From CAZCBN01 sp964496975 (lineage in GTDB: Bacteria; Planctomycetota; Phycisphaerae; Phycisphaerales; UBA1924): DNA of 27,354 nt. A program made the position numbers and the translations under genes. The notes beneath the pieces were generated by a model. That model saw only the letters and a program-made list of their open reading frames with translations, had not been told where the DNA came from and searched no databases. The DNA is taken from the NCBI GenBank assembly GCA_964496975.1, contig CAZCBN010000037.1:1-27354 (forward strand). The letters are read 5' to 3'. Shown here in pieces: positions 8,773-17,692 of this stretch (its first letter is position 1; the number at the start of each line of letters is the position of its first letter).

Positions 8773-10686
8773 CTACGGCATCGGCACGGGCGGCGAGGCG
8801 GGCTCGGTGTCGGCCGGGGCGACCTGCCCGGCGGCGTCGCCCGCCGGCGCGATGGGCTGCGCGGCGTCGCGCAGCACGTCGTCGGCGTCATCCACCACGG
8901 CGGGAACGCCGGCGGGCGAGGCCGCGCTCGGCTCCTCGGCCGCGTCGAGGCCCGGGGGCGGCAGCAGCTCGCCGTTGTTCTGCACGCGGAGCTGGCCCGT
9001 GGTGAGGAGATAGGTCAGGACGTTGCTGCGCAGGTCGGTGAGCGCCGAGGCGCGGTTGTTGAGCGCGTTCAGCAGCTCGTTCTCCGCGTCGACGACGCTC
9101 TGCGGGTCGGTGTCGTCGCGCAGGCGCAGGTCTTCCAGACGCAGCTCGTTGATCTCCACCGCGCGGTCGGCGAGCTGGAGCTGGAAGCGCGACAGGTCCA
9201 GCACCCGCACGGCCTGCCGCGCCTCGACGATCACGCCGTCGCGGAAGCGCTGGTACTCCCGCACCGCCCGCTCGAGGCGGACGAGCTGCTCGCGCAGTTC
9301 GAGCCGCTCGATCACGCGGTCGAGGGGCAGGCTCAGCGTGACGCCGGCGGCGTAGTCGAGCTCCTCGGCGTCGGGGTCGAGGCCGCCGGTCGGGTCGCCG
9401 GCGGGCGTGGGCACGTTCACGTTGCCGTCGACGCGGAGGTCGGGCAGCGTGTTGTTGCGGGCGTTGCGCACCGCGCGGCGGGTGTCGTCGAGCTGGTCGC
9501 GCTCGTTCTGCAGATCAAGCCGGTAGGTGAGCGCGGCCTGGACGGCCTCGGCCTGGCTCACCGCGGGCTGGGGCAGGGCGAGGTCGGGGTCGCTGATCAC
9601 CAGCGGCGTCTCGGTGTCGATGCCGAGCCGCACCTTGAAGCGGTCGAGTTCGAGGATGTACCGCTCGCGCAGGCCGGCGAGCGAGGCCTCGCCGCTCAGC
9701 ACCTGGTTGGCGGCGAGCTGCTGCTGGAAGGGGCGGAGCCGCCCGGCTTCCACGCGGGCCGTGGTGGACTGCTCCAGCAGCCGCAGGCCGTCGAGCTGGC
9801 GGCGCTGGTTGGCGATGTTGGCGCGGAGCTCGAGCAGGGCGAAGTAGTCGTTCGCGATCGAGACGAGCAGCTCGCGCCGCGTGCGCTCAAACGTGCGGGC
9901 CTGGTAGACGAGGTTGCGCTCGCTCTGGATGAGGTCCTCGCGGGCCGTGGGGCCGGCGCCGCGCAGCAGGGGGATCTCGCCCGATAGGGCGAGGCGGCTG
10001 GACTGCACGTAGCCGCCGGATGCCTGCTCGCGGAGCTGGTCGGTCGCCTGCACGATCCACTGCGCGGTGAGGCTCCCGCCGTCGGGGAGTCGCTGCGTGG
10101 CGCGCAGTGTGTTCACGATGTCGTTGGCGTGCTGGAAGCGGCCGTCGCGGCCGAAGCCGGAGAGCGCGGCCCGGGTGTCGTTGAAGAACCGCGGGCTGAA
10201 GAGGTGCCGCGTCTGGAGCAGGGCGATGGCAGAGAAGATGTAGTCCTCCTCGGCCGTCAGGAACTCTCGCCCCGTCTCCTGGCTGCGGCGGAAGGACCCG
10301 CTGAGGGAGAGGGCCATGGCCTCCGGGGGTTCGAGGCCGTCCGGGTCGGCCCCCTCGCCGAGGGCCTGGTCGGCGTAGGCCTGGAGCCGATCGGCAATTT
10401 TTCGGTCTGACACGTCCCGCGCGGTGGGCGACGCGACGAGGGCCTCGATGTTCGGGTTCACCGTGGCGGGCGCCTTGTCGTCGATCGACCCGGGGAGGCG
10501 GATGTCGGAGGGCCGGTCGGCGACGGTCGGCCGGAGGGTCTGATCCCCCAAAAGTTGGGACCGCATTTCGACCAAGCGGTCCGTGTTCCGGTCGATGGAG
10601 CCGAGCGGATCTTGACACGCGGCGAGAAGAATCGCGCTGGCCAAGGCGGCGGGCAGGGCGACAGGAAGGGCGGGCCGACCGATCAT
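8773..10686 (-). CDS. TolC/OMF-family outer-membrane efflux lipoprotein
   Basis: This is a 637-residue protein from ATG 10686; an in-frame ATG at 10764 would add 26 residues, and neither start has a good ribosome site. I prefer 10686 because it gives a compact lipoprotein signal ending ILLAAC, with Cys24 as the lipidated residue, as in OprM/NodT-type channels. Long amphipathic helices occur in two repeats, for example SERNLVYQARTFERTRRELL with VSIANDYFALLELRANIANQ, and later QLVRLERAVREYQRF with EINELRLEDLRLRDDTDPQS. This is the outer-membrane-factor repeat that trimerises into a tunnel for RND, ABC or MFS exporters. A ~60-residue A/P/D-rich tail is extra. No pump or adaptor gene is adjacent, so the partner must lie elsewhere. 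Confidence 0.85.
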   Translation of the reverse strand: MIGRPALPVALPAALASAILLAACQDPLGSIDRNTDRLVEMRSQLLGDQTLRPTVADRPSDIRLPGSIDDKAPATVNPNIEALVASPTARDVSDRKIADRLQAYADQALGEGADPDGLEPPEAMALSLSGSFRRSQETGREFLTAEEDYIFSAIALLQTRHLFSPRFFNDTRAALSGFGRDGRFQHANDIVNTLRATQRLPDGGSLTAQWIVQATDQLREQASGGYVQSSRLALSGEIPLLRGAGPTAREDLIQSERNLVYQARTFERTRRELLVSIANDYFALLELRANIANQRRQLDGLRLLEQSTTARVEAGRLRPFQQQLAANQVLSGEASLAGLRERYILELDRFKVRLGIDTETPLVISDPDLALPQPAVSQAEAVQAALTYRLDLQNERDQLDDTRRAVRNARNNTLPDLRVDGNVNVPTPAGDPTGGLDPDAEELDYAAGVTLSLPLDRVIERLELREQLVRLERAVREYQRFRDGVIVEARQAVRVLDLSRFQLQLADRAVEINELRLEDLRLRDDTDPQSVVDAENELLNALNNRASALTDLRSNVLTYLLTTGQLRVQNNGELLPPPGLDAAEEPSAASPAGVPAVVDDADDVLRDAAQPIAPAGDAAGQVAPADTEPASPPVPMP

Positions 10687-10805
10687 ATGCCGAAAAAGCC
10701 GGTGTTTTTGCCGGGTGTTTGGCGTCGAAGAAGCAAAAAGGGACGTCTCGCGGGCCTGTGGCATGGGGTCATCTTCTGGGGAAACGGGGTCGGGGACAAG
10801 GCGCG

Positions 10806-10835
10806 TTGGAGAGTGAAGGCCGCGCGATCTATTGT
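10806..10835 (+). promoter_or_regulatory. candidate promoter for the GH35 gene
   Basis: TTGGAG (10806-10811), an 18-base spacer and TATTGT (10830-10835) form the best plus-strand -35/-10 pair in the 294-bp divergent region between the TolC-like gene and the GH35 gene. It would give a leader of about 120 bases. The match is modest. Confidence 0.3.
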
Positions 10836-10980
10836 TGAGGCCCAGTCCCGAGGTGCTCGGCGTCGAATCCCGGGTTTCTGTGGGGCACGACAGCGTGAAC
10901 GGGGGGTCGGGTGTGCTCGCGGGGCACGCCGCCTAGGGCATCGCCCTGACAACCACCTGATTGCGACGGAGCACTGCCGG

Positions 10981-13797
10981 ATGGCCACCGTCACCTACGA
11001 CGGCCGGAGCTTTATGCTCGACGGGCGTCGCGTTTGGATTGTAAGCGGGTCGGTGCACATGGGCCGGGTGCCGCGCGAGCAGTGGGCCGATCGGGTTCAC
11101 GCGGCGAAGCTGGCCGGGTGCAACACGATCGAGACGCCGATTTTTTGGAGTCGGTGCGAGCCCAGGCCCGGGCAGTTTGACTTTGACGGCGACAACGACA
11201 TCCGCCGGTTTGTGCAGATCGTGGGCGACGCGGGGCTCATGTGCATCCTGCGGCCCGGGCCCTACGTCGGGCAGGGGTGGGACGCGGGGGGCATCCCGAC
11301 GTGGCTCGCCGACAACCACAACGTGCGGCTGCGGGCGAACGACCCGGCCTTTCTTGAGGCCGCGAGCCGGTACATCACGGTGCTGGCCGACCAGATCCGC
11401 GACCTGCAGGTGACGGCGCCGGGCGCGGGCGGGCCCATCGTGCTGGTGCAGAACGAGCACGAGTGGAGCTGCGGGCACGACGACGTGGCGGAGGCGTATC
11501 TCGGCGAGATCCAGCGGTACCTGCGCGAGGCGGGGCTGACGGTGCCGACGATCAACTCCAACCAGCTCTGGCAGGGCGTTGAGGGGCAGGTGGACTGCTG
11601 GGCGGGCGACCGCGACATGCTGGCGATGCTGCGGCAACTGGGCCACGTGCGGCCCGACCAGCCGCGGCTTGTGATCGACTTCGGCCGGCCCGCGCCGCCG
11701 CGGTTCGGCGAGGCGGCGCCGACGGCGCCCGACCCCTTGCTGTGGCAGCGGCGTCTGGCCGAGATGTTCGCCGCGGGCGGGCAGGTGAACATCAGCCCGT
11801 TCGCCAGCGGGCTGACGCCGGGCTTTTTCGGCGGCCGCCTGCACGACGGGGCGTTCCGCGCGCTCGGGGCGACGCAGGACCTGCACGCCCCGCTGACCGA
11901 CGCGGGCGCGCCGGGCCCGCTGTACGGCCCCATGCGGCGGCTCTGCCACTTTGTGAGCCGGTTCAGCCGCGTGTTCGGCTCGCTGGACCTGGACGACGCG
12001 CGCGTCACGCTTGACCCCTCGGTGAGCGACGCGGCGGGCGACGGGGCCGCGGTGGTGCACCTGTCGGGGAGCCAGGGGGCGGTGGTCTTTGTCTTCAGCA
12101 ACGCGTCGCGTCGCAAGTCGACCGAGACCGCGCGGCTCATGCTGCCCAACGGCACGCGGCTCGACGTGCCGCTGGGCGACCAGCACGTGGTGTGGTGCCT
12201 GCTCGACGCGCACCTGCACGGGCGGGCGACGCTTGATTTCTGCTCGCTCTGCGCGTTCGACGTGACGCCCGAGCTGCTCGTGTGCTACGGCCCGCCCAAC
12301 TCGGTCGGGGCGCTCAGCATCAACGGCACGCCGCTGGAGGTGCAGGTGCCCAAGGGCCGCAAGCCCGTGGTGGAGCAGATCGAGGGCGTGCGCGTCGTCA
12401 TCGTGTCGGAAGAGGTCATCGACGAGACGTTCGTCGTGGACGGCGCGGTGTACGTCGGCGTCGAGAGCGTAACGGCCTCGGGCAAGCCCGTGCCCGCGGC
12501 GAAGCCCGGGGTGTGCGTGAAGACCACGGGCGAGGTGGTGAACATCGCCGCGGCCAAGCCGGGCGAGCCCGGCAAGATCACGCTGTCGCCCTGGGCGGCC
12601 GCGTCCACGGCCGAGCACGTCGGCGGCACCAGCCCCCGCTTCGCCGTGATCGACGGCCCCGCGGAGCTCGGCGCCCTGGGCTCGATGCTCGGCTACGGCT
12701 GGTACCGGGTCACGGTGAAGTCGGCCGCGGCGAAGCGCGTCCACCTCGCCGCGCCCGAGTCGGCCGACCGGCTCGCGTTGTACATGGACGGCGAGCCGGT
12801 GGGCGTGCTGGGCGAGGGGCCCGGCGCGGCCTCGGAGCTGACCGTGCCGATGAAGAAGGGCGCGCACGCGCTGGTCTTCCTCGCGGAGAACGCGGGCCGG
12901 CTCAGCGACGGCTCGCGCCTCGCCGACCCCAAGGGGCTGTACGGCCCGCTGTACGAGGTGGCGGCGGTGAAGCTCGCCAAGCCCGCCGCGGTGCAGGGCG
13001 ACCCGCTGGACGTGATGTCGCTCGTCGCGCCGCCGATCCTGAACTGCCGTCGCGGCGAGCAGACGCTGCCGCTGCGGATCCGCTGGACGTTCGCGCATCG
13101 GAAGAAGACGCCGCTGTTCCTGTCCGTGGGGCCCTCGCCGTCGCGCGGCGTGCTGCTGCTGAACGGCAAGGCGCTGGGCTTTCTTGAGCACGGGAGCGCG
13201 TGGCGGGGCCGGCTCGCCGAGGACGTGCTGTCGCGCGGCAACAACGTGCTGGAGGTGGCGCCGATGCCGGGCGACGCCGGGGTGCGCGACGAGGGCCGCC
13301 GGGGCGAGGACGCGCCGGCCGACCCCGCCGCGCTCGCCGCGGCGCTCGCCGCGTGCGTGCGCCTGACCGAGGGCGTCGCCGAGGCGTCGGCGAAGTCGGA
13401 GTGGGCGTTCGCGAAGTGGGAGCCGCCGCCGCCGTCGACGTACAAGGCCGCGGGCAAGGGCGGCCGCGCGGCGGCGGCCGCGCCCGTCCCCGCGCCGCTC
13501 ACGCCGCTCTGGTGGCGCGCGAGCTTCGAGGCCGCGGTCGACCCGCACGGCCGGGCCCTGCGGCTCGATCTCTCGGGCCTGACCAAGGGGCAGGTCTACC
13601 TGAACGGCCGGCACGTCGGGCGGTACTTCGTTGCGACCGCCGCGGGCGAGCCCGTGCCGCCGCTCGGCACGATGACGCTGCCCGCGTGCTGGGTGCGCGA
13701 GGGGGCGAACGAGCTGCTGGTCTTTGACGAGCACGGCGGCAACCCCGCGAAGGTGAAGCTGACGCGCGACGCCGGGCCCGCGCCCATCCGCGCCTGA
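10981..13797 (+). CDS. divergent GH35 beta-galactosidase-like protein
   Basis: This is a 938-residue protein from ATG 10981 (GGAG 9 bases upstream). The N-terminal TIM-barrel (residues ~1-300) is clearly of glycoside hydrolase family 35: it has a V-S-G-S-V-H motif, AGCNTIETPIFW for the family's GlN-x-I-x-T-Y-V-x-W, and LRPGPYVGQGWDAGGIPTWL for RPGPYIcaEW..GG.P.WL. The usual acid/base motif QxENEY reads Q157-N-E-H-E161-W, so the Asn before the catalytic Glu is His. The nucleophile block (normally tEf) reads V231-I-D233-F, with Asp in place of Glu. The usual YMxxGGTNFG block is replaced. The remaining ~600 residues are beta-rich, ending in a jelly-roll with GQVYLNGRHVGRYF, typical of GH35 C-terminal domains. 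No signal peptide is visible. Activity on galactosides is uncertain. Confidence 0.85.
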   Translation: MATVTYDGRSFMLDGRRVWIVSGSVHMGRVPREQWADRVHAAKLAGCNTIETPIFWSRCEPRPGQFDFDGDNDIRRFVQIVGDAGLMCILRPGPYVGQGWDAGGIPTWLADNHNVRLRANDPAFLEAASRYITVLADQIRDLQVTAPGAGGPIVLVQNEHEWSCGHDDVAEAYLGEIQRYLREAGLTVPTINSNQLWQGVEGQVDCWAGDRDMLAMLRQLGHVRPDQPRLVIDFGRPAPPRFGEAAPTAPDPLLWQRRLAEMFAAGGQVNISPFASGLTPGFFGGRLHDGAFRALGATQDLHAPLTDAGAPGPLYGPMRRLCHFVSRFSRVFGSLDLDDARVTLDPSVSDAAGDGAAVVHLSGSQGAVVFVFSNASRRKSTETARLMLPNGTRLDVPLGDQHVVWCLLDAHLHGRATLDFCSLCAFDVTPELLVCYGPPNSVGALSINGTPLEVQVPKGRKPVVEQIEGVRVVIVSEEVIDETFVVDGAVYVGVESVTASGKPVPAAKPGVCVKTTGEVVNIAAAKPGEPGKITLSPWAAASTAEHVGGTSPRFAVIDGPAELGALGSMLGYGWYRVTVKSAAAKRVHLAAPESADRLALYMDGEPVGVLGEGPGAASELTVPMKKGAHALVFLAENAGRLSDGSRLADPKGLYGPLYEVAAVKLAKPAAVQGDPLDVMSLVAPPILNCRRGEQTLPLRIRWTFAHRKKTPLFLSVGPSPSRGVLLLNGKALGFLEHGSAWRGRLAEDVLSRGNNVLEVAPMPGDAGVRDEGRRGEDAPADPAALAAALAACVRLTEGVAEASAKSEWAFAKWEPPPPSTYKAAGKGGRAAAAAPVPAPLTPLWWRASFEAAVDPHGRALRLDLSGLTKGQVYLNGRHVGRYFVATAAGEPVPPLGTMTLPACWVREGANELLVFDEHGGNPAKVKLTRDAGPAPIRA

Positions 13798-13884
13798 CGA
13801 GGCCTATTGCGGCCGCGCCCCGCTCGCATCGGGCCGTCACGGGCTCGCGCCGGGCGGGCCCACGCCGCAACGGAGCACGCCCCC

Positions 13885-14496
13885 ATGCACGAACACGCCC
13901 AGGATGCGACCGCGGACGCCACGCGGGCGACGGCGGACGCCTGGCGCGCCGCGGCGGCCCTAGCCGCGCGGGCCCACCGGCACCAGATCCGCAAGGACGG
14001 CCGCACGCCCTACATCGCGCACCCCGTCCGCGTGGCCCTGCTGCTGCGGCACGAGTGGGGCTGCGACGACGGCGTGGTGCTCGCGGCCGCGCTGCTGCAC
14101 GACGTCATCGAAGACTGCGGGTGCGACTTTGAGGACGTGGAGCGGGCCGGCGGGACGGAGACGGCGCGCGTCGTCGGCGCCCTCACCAAGCGGGCCGATC
14201 TGCCCGAGGCGGGGCGCGACGAGGAGAACCGCGTTCGCGTCGCGGCCCTGGGGTGGCGGGCCGTGCTCGTCCGCGCGGCCGACACGATCGACAACCTGCT
14301 GGACCTGCCCACGCTGGGCCGCGAGGACGACGACGCCGCGGCCCGCATGCGCACGAGGGCGGCGGGCGTGCTGGCGATGGTGAACGAAGCGGCGGCAGCG
14401 GAGCGCGACGGGCGCGTCGCGGCGTGGCTCGCCGAGGCGGCCCGGCGTCTGACGGCGGCGCTTCGGGCGGCCGAGACGCCGCACGGGGCGGGCTGA
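13885..14496 (+). CDS. small HD-domain protein, SpoT/MESH1-like (p)ppGpp hydrolase candidate
   Basis: This is a 203-residue protein. ATG 13885 has GGAG 9 bases upstream. It matches the hydrolase half of RelA/SpoT: AHRHQIRKDGRTPYIAHPVR (residues 30-49), then AALLHDVIED with His72-Asp73 and Glu76-Asp77, GALTKR, and RAADTIDNL with the last metal-binding Asp. The family removes pyrophosphate from (p)ppGpp in a Mn-dependent reaction. There are no synthetase, TGS or ACT domains, and the length agrees with stand-alone small alarmone hydrolases. Related HD proteins act on other nucleotides, so the substrate is inferred. It follows the GH35 gene by 87 bases on the same strand and may share its transcript. 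Confidence 0.8.
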   Translation: MHEHAQDATADATRATADAWRAAAALAARAHRHQIRKDGRTPYIAHPVRVALLLRHEWGCDDGVVLAAALLHDVIEDCGCDFEDVERAGGTETARVVGALTKRADLPEAGRDEENRVRVAALGWRAVLVRAADTIDNLLDLPTLGREDDDAAARMRTRAAGVLAMVNEAAAAERDGRVAAWLAEAARRLTAALRAAETPHGAG

Positions 14497-14518
14497 CCGC
14501 GCGGCGAACCGGGCCGGC

Positions 14519-15837
14519 TCAGCCGCCGGGCGGGGCGAGCGGGCCGCGCTGCAGCTCATCGAGCTGCGCGATCAGGTTCTGCCGCTCGCGGATGAGGTCG
14601 GCGGCCCGCGCGGCGGCGGGGCCCGCGGCCGAACGCGCGGCGGCGATCTCGCCGTTCAGCTCGGCCACGCGGGAGGCCAGCACGCGGTAGGCGGCGAGGT
14701 CAGCGTCCACGTCGGACGCGAGCGCGTCGTTCCGCACGTCGCGGCCCAGGCGCGAGATGACGACGTGCCGCATGATGCGCTGCAGCGCGAACGGGTCGTG
14801 CCGCGACGAGCCGGGGCCCGCGGGGTTCAGCGCCGAGATCGACCGCGGCGGCGGCAGGCCCACCGCGACGCTCCGCGGGTCGGCGAGCGACCACACGCCC
14901 TCCGCCTTCAGCCAGTCAGCGGGCGACAGCGCCGAGCCCGCGACCACCTCCGGCGAGGGCGAGGCGCCCAGCTCTCGCGCCAGCCGCTCCATCCGCCGCT
15001 TCAGGCCCGAGCGGAGGGCGCTCTCGTCGGGCGGGTTGTTGCTGAGGTCCTCGAAACGGCCCAGCGGCACCTGGAGGCGCTGCGGCGCGCGCACGNNNNN
15101 NNNNNCTGGAACTGCACGAAGTTGCGGATCACTTCGCCGTCGGCCTCGACCAGCACATCGCCGGCGACGAGGAACTGGGCCGCGGGGAAGTTGGGCATGA
15201 CCAGCGAGATGCGGATGCCGGGCTCGGCCGTGGCCCGCGCGTCGTACTGCACGCCCAGACCGGGCTTGGCCGAGCGGGAGAAACGCTCGAGGCACGCGGC
15301 CTCCAGGCGGGCCGTCTGCTCCGCCGACAGCCCGCCGGCGAGCAGGGCCGACTCCAGATCGGCGAGATCGATCGAGGGGTCGTCGCGCAGGGCGTCGCTG
15401 GCCCGCGCGCGGGTGAGCCACTCGGGCGAGTCGAGATCAGCGACGAGGGCCAAGATCTCCGCCGCGGAGGCGCGGGCCGCCGGACGGGCCTCGGCGGCGT
15501 CGGCGCCGCCGAGCAGCGGCACCGCGCCCTCGTCCACCCCCGCCACAACGGCCGCGATACCCGGCACGCCGTCGGCCCCGTGGCCTCCGTCTTGGCCTCC
15601 GTCTTGGCCTACGTGCTGGCCCAGCTCCTGGCCCGGCTCGTCGGCCCGGCCTGTCTCTCCCGGCTCGGGCGTCGCCGCGCCGGCCCACGACGCCGAGGCG
15701 AGCAGGCACGCCCCCGCCCCCGCCGCGGCGACCAGCCGTCGCCACGCGTCGGCGCCGGCACCGCCGGTGCGAGCGCGGCCCGCTCGACGGGTCTCTGCGT
15801 TCCAGGCTGCTGCGGCTTGCACGGCTTTGGCTCGCAT
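14519..15837 (-). CDS. exported PDZ-domain protein, interrupted by an assembly gap
   Basis: ATG 15837 follows a strong GGAGGGA ribosome site, and the stop is at 14519. Ten Ns at 15096-15105 split it. The N-terminal piece has a basic start and a hydrophobic segment (RRLVAAAGAGACLLASASWA), so it is exported. A low-complexity E/G/H/Q/D linker with GQDGGQDGG follows, then helices (LDSPEWLTRARASDALRDDP) like those preceding PDZ domains in planctomycete proteins. The PDZ domain is seen as GLGVQYDARATAEPGIRISL and AGDVLVEADGEVI before the gap, and as VRAPQRLQVPLGRFEDL after it, with part of the domain missing. The C-terminus is a long helix (AYRVLASRVAELNGEIAAAR onward), probably coiled coil. No protease triad is present. 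It is last in the tpiA-secG-yicC run. Function unknown. Confidence 0.75.
15096..15105. other. assembly gap (10 N) inside the PDZ gene
   Basis: This is a ten-N run identical in length to the gap at 4837-4846. The two flanking coding pieces are in different frames and a core part of the PDZ fold is absent, so sequence is missing here. Confidence 0.95.
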
Positions 15838-15961
15838 GCGGTGCTCCCTCCGTCGGCCTCGTCGGGCCGCCGACCCTTGCCGCCCATCGGCCCACGCCCC
15901 AACCCGACTCGCCCTCAACCCGACGCGCCCGAGGCCCGACCCGCCGCGGCGGCCGCGGGCC

Positions 15962-16852
15962 TCACGCCACGTTCAGCACCTGTTCCTTGATCCGGTCGAT
16001 CGCGCCCTTCGCGTCCACGATGCGCCGGCTGATCTCCGCGTCGGGGCTCTTGCTCGCGATCGTGTTCGCCTCGCGCAGCATCTCCTGCGACAAAAACTCC
16101 AGCGTCCGCCCCACGGTGGACCCGCCCGCCCCGTGGATCAGCTCCTGGAAGTGCAGCAGGTGGCCCCGCAGGCGCGACACCTCTTCCGCGATGTCCGTCC
16201 GCTCGGCGTACACCGCGATCTCGCGCACCACGTCGACGGGGTTCAGCGCGGTGCCCGCGTCGGCGATCAGCGTGTCGATGCGCTGCTTCAGCCGCCGCTC
16301 GTAGTCGGCCACCACCGTCGGCGCCCGGTCGGCGACGAACGTCAGGTTCTCCGCGATCGTCGCGTGGTGCGTCATCAGCTCGGCCGCGAGCAGCTCCCCC
16401 TCGCGGTCGCGCATCGCCAGCAGCTTCTGGCACGCCTTCGCCACCAGCGGCGTCAGCAACGCGCGGAAGCGGTTGAGCCGCTCCTCCTCGCCCCGCGGCG
16501 GCTGCAGCACGCCCGGCAGCGTGAGCAGCGAGCCCGCGTCCAGCGTGATCCGCCCGTCGGCCACCGACCGGCTCCGCAGCACCTGCTCGGCGTAGCGGTC
16601 CAGCGCCCGGTGGTTCACCTCCATCGCCGCGGACTCGGTCGCGTCGCTGGCCGTCACGCGCAGCGTCACCGTGCCCCGGCTCAGCGCGTGGCGGAGCTGG
16701 CTCTCGATCTCCGGCTCCAGCGGCTGCAGCTCCTCGGGCAGGCGCATCACCGACTTGAAGTACTTGTTGTTGACGCTGCGCACCTCGACGAACAGCTCCA
16801 GGTCGTCCTGCCGACCGCTCGCATCGCCGAAGCCTGTCATGCTGCGGATCAC
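15962..16852 (-). CDS. yicC: YicC-family endoribonuclease
   Basis: This is a 296-residue cytoplasmic protein starting at GTG 16852, which gives the family's canonical beginning MIRSMTGFG; GGAG lies 10 bases upstream. Conserved blocks include EVRSVNNKYFKSVMRLPEEL near the N-terminus and, at the C-terminus, LEFLSQEMLREANTIASKS, ending KEQVLNVA. The latter two match the DUF1732 signature at the end of YicC proteins. YicC is a metal-dependent endoribonuclease implicated in small-RNA turnover in E. coli. Length agrees with the family (about 290). It lies 70 bases after secG on the same strand and 125 bases before the PDZ gene, so it is likely part of the same transcript. In many bacteria yicC precedes gmk; that gene is not here. 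Confidence 0.92.
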   Translation of the reverse strand: MIRSMTGFGDASGRQDDLELFVEVRSVNNKYFKSVMRLPEELQPLEPEIESQLRHALSRGTVTLRVTASDATESAAMEVNHRALDRYAEQVLRSRSVADGRITLDAGSLLTLPGVLQPPRGEEERLNRFRALLTPLVAKACQKLLAMRDREGELLAAELMTHHATIAENLTFVADRAPTVVADYERRLKQRIDTLIADAGTALNPVDVVREIAVYAERTDIAEEVSRLRGHLLHFQELIHGAGGSTVGRTLEFLSQEMLREANTIASKSPDAEISRRIVDAKGAIDRIKEQVLNVA

Positions 16853-16922
16853 GCCTGGGGTGCTCCATCGACCGGGCCTCGTCCTTCGGCCCGGCGCAAG
16901 TGAACCATCGTTTCAGCTGGGG

Positions 16923-17468
16923 TCAGCCGGGGTTCGCCGGGGCGGCTTCGGCCGGGGCGGGCGCCTCGGCGAGGGGAGCCGTCTCCGCAGGGGCCGGGGC
17001 GGGCGACGGCACCGCCGCGTCCGTCGCGGGGGCGGTCGCGGCGGGGTCGGTGGCCGGTTCGCTGCTCGTCGGCTCGGAGGCCGCCGGCTCGGTCGTGGTC
17101 GGTTCCGTCGTCGCGGCGTCGGTCGGGGCCGCGTCGGTGCCCGCGCTGCCGGCGCCCTCGGGGCTCTGCGTCTCGGCCGAGACCGGGTTCGCCGGGGGGG
17201 CCGCCGGCGGGCGCAGCACGAAGTTCAGCCCGATCGCGAAGAACAGGAAGACCACGAACATGGTGATCGTGACGATCGTGAGCACGTCGCCCGTCTTGGT
17301 GCCGAACGCGGTCTGCCCCGCCCCGCCGCCGGCGCCGAACGCGCCGCCGAGCCCGCCGCCCTGAGGCCGCTGGATCAGCACCGTCAGCACCATGATGAAG
17401 CAGACAACCACAAACAGCACCACGAGCAGCGACGTGAGCACGGGGTGCAGGCCGAGGACGAGCGACAT
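16923..17468 (-). CDS. secG: preprotein translocase subunit SecG with long acidic tail
   Basis: This is a 181-residue inner-membrane protein, part of the SecYEG channel that exports unfolded proteins. Two membrane helices (residues ~8-32, SLLVVLFVVVCFIMVLTVLI, and ~64-85, TIVTITMFVVFLFFAIGLNF) flank the conserved SecG loop LIQRPQGGGLGGAFG...QTAFGTKTGD. After residue ~90 there is a tail of about 90 residues made of A, P, T, E, S and D (TEPTTTEPAASEPTSSEPAT is one stretch), about doubling the usual ~75-110 residue length. The tail looks disordered. It follows tpiA on the same strand, a very common bacterial gene pair, after a 224-bp interval. ATG 17468 has GGAG 10 bases upstream. Confidence 0.92.
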   Translation of the reverse strand: MSLVLGLHPVLTSLLVVLFVVVCFIMVLTVLIQRPQGGGLGGAFGAGGGAGQTAFGTKTGDVLTIVTITMFVVFLFFAIGLNFVLRPPAAPPANPVSAETQSPEGAGSAGTDAAPTDAATTEPTTTEPAASEPTSSEPATDPAATAPATDAAVPSPAPAPAETAPLAEAPAPAEAAPANPG

Positions 17469-17692
17469 GCCGGGCGATCTCCGATCCGGGCGAAACGGCG
17501 GGACGACAAGGGCCCACGAGCCGCCGCGGGCCCGCCCCCACAGACGAGTTTAGGCGGTGCCTGACCGCGGGCCCCCACGGACCCCCGCGGACCCCCGCGG
17601 TCGCCCGGCCACCCGCCGCGTGCGCCCGCGGGCCCCAGCAGATCCGCCCGCTGGTCCGCGGCTGGCCCTCGGCTGGCCGATGGCTGGGCCGA

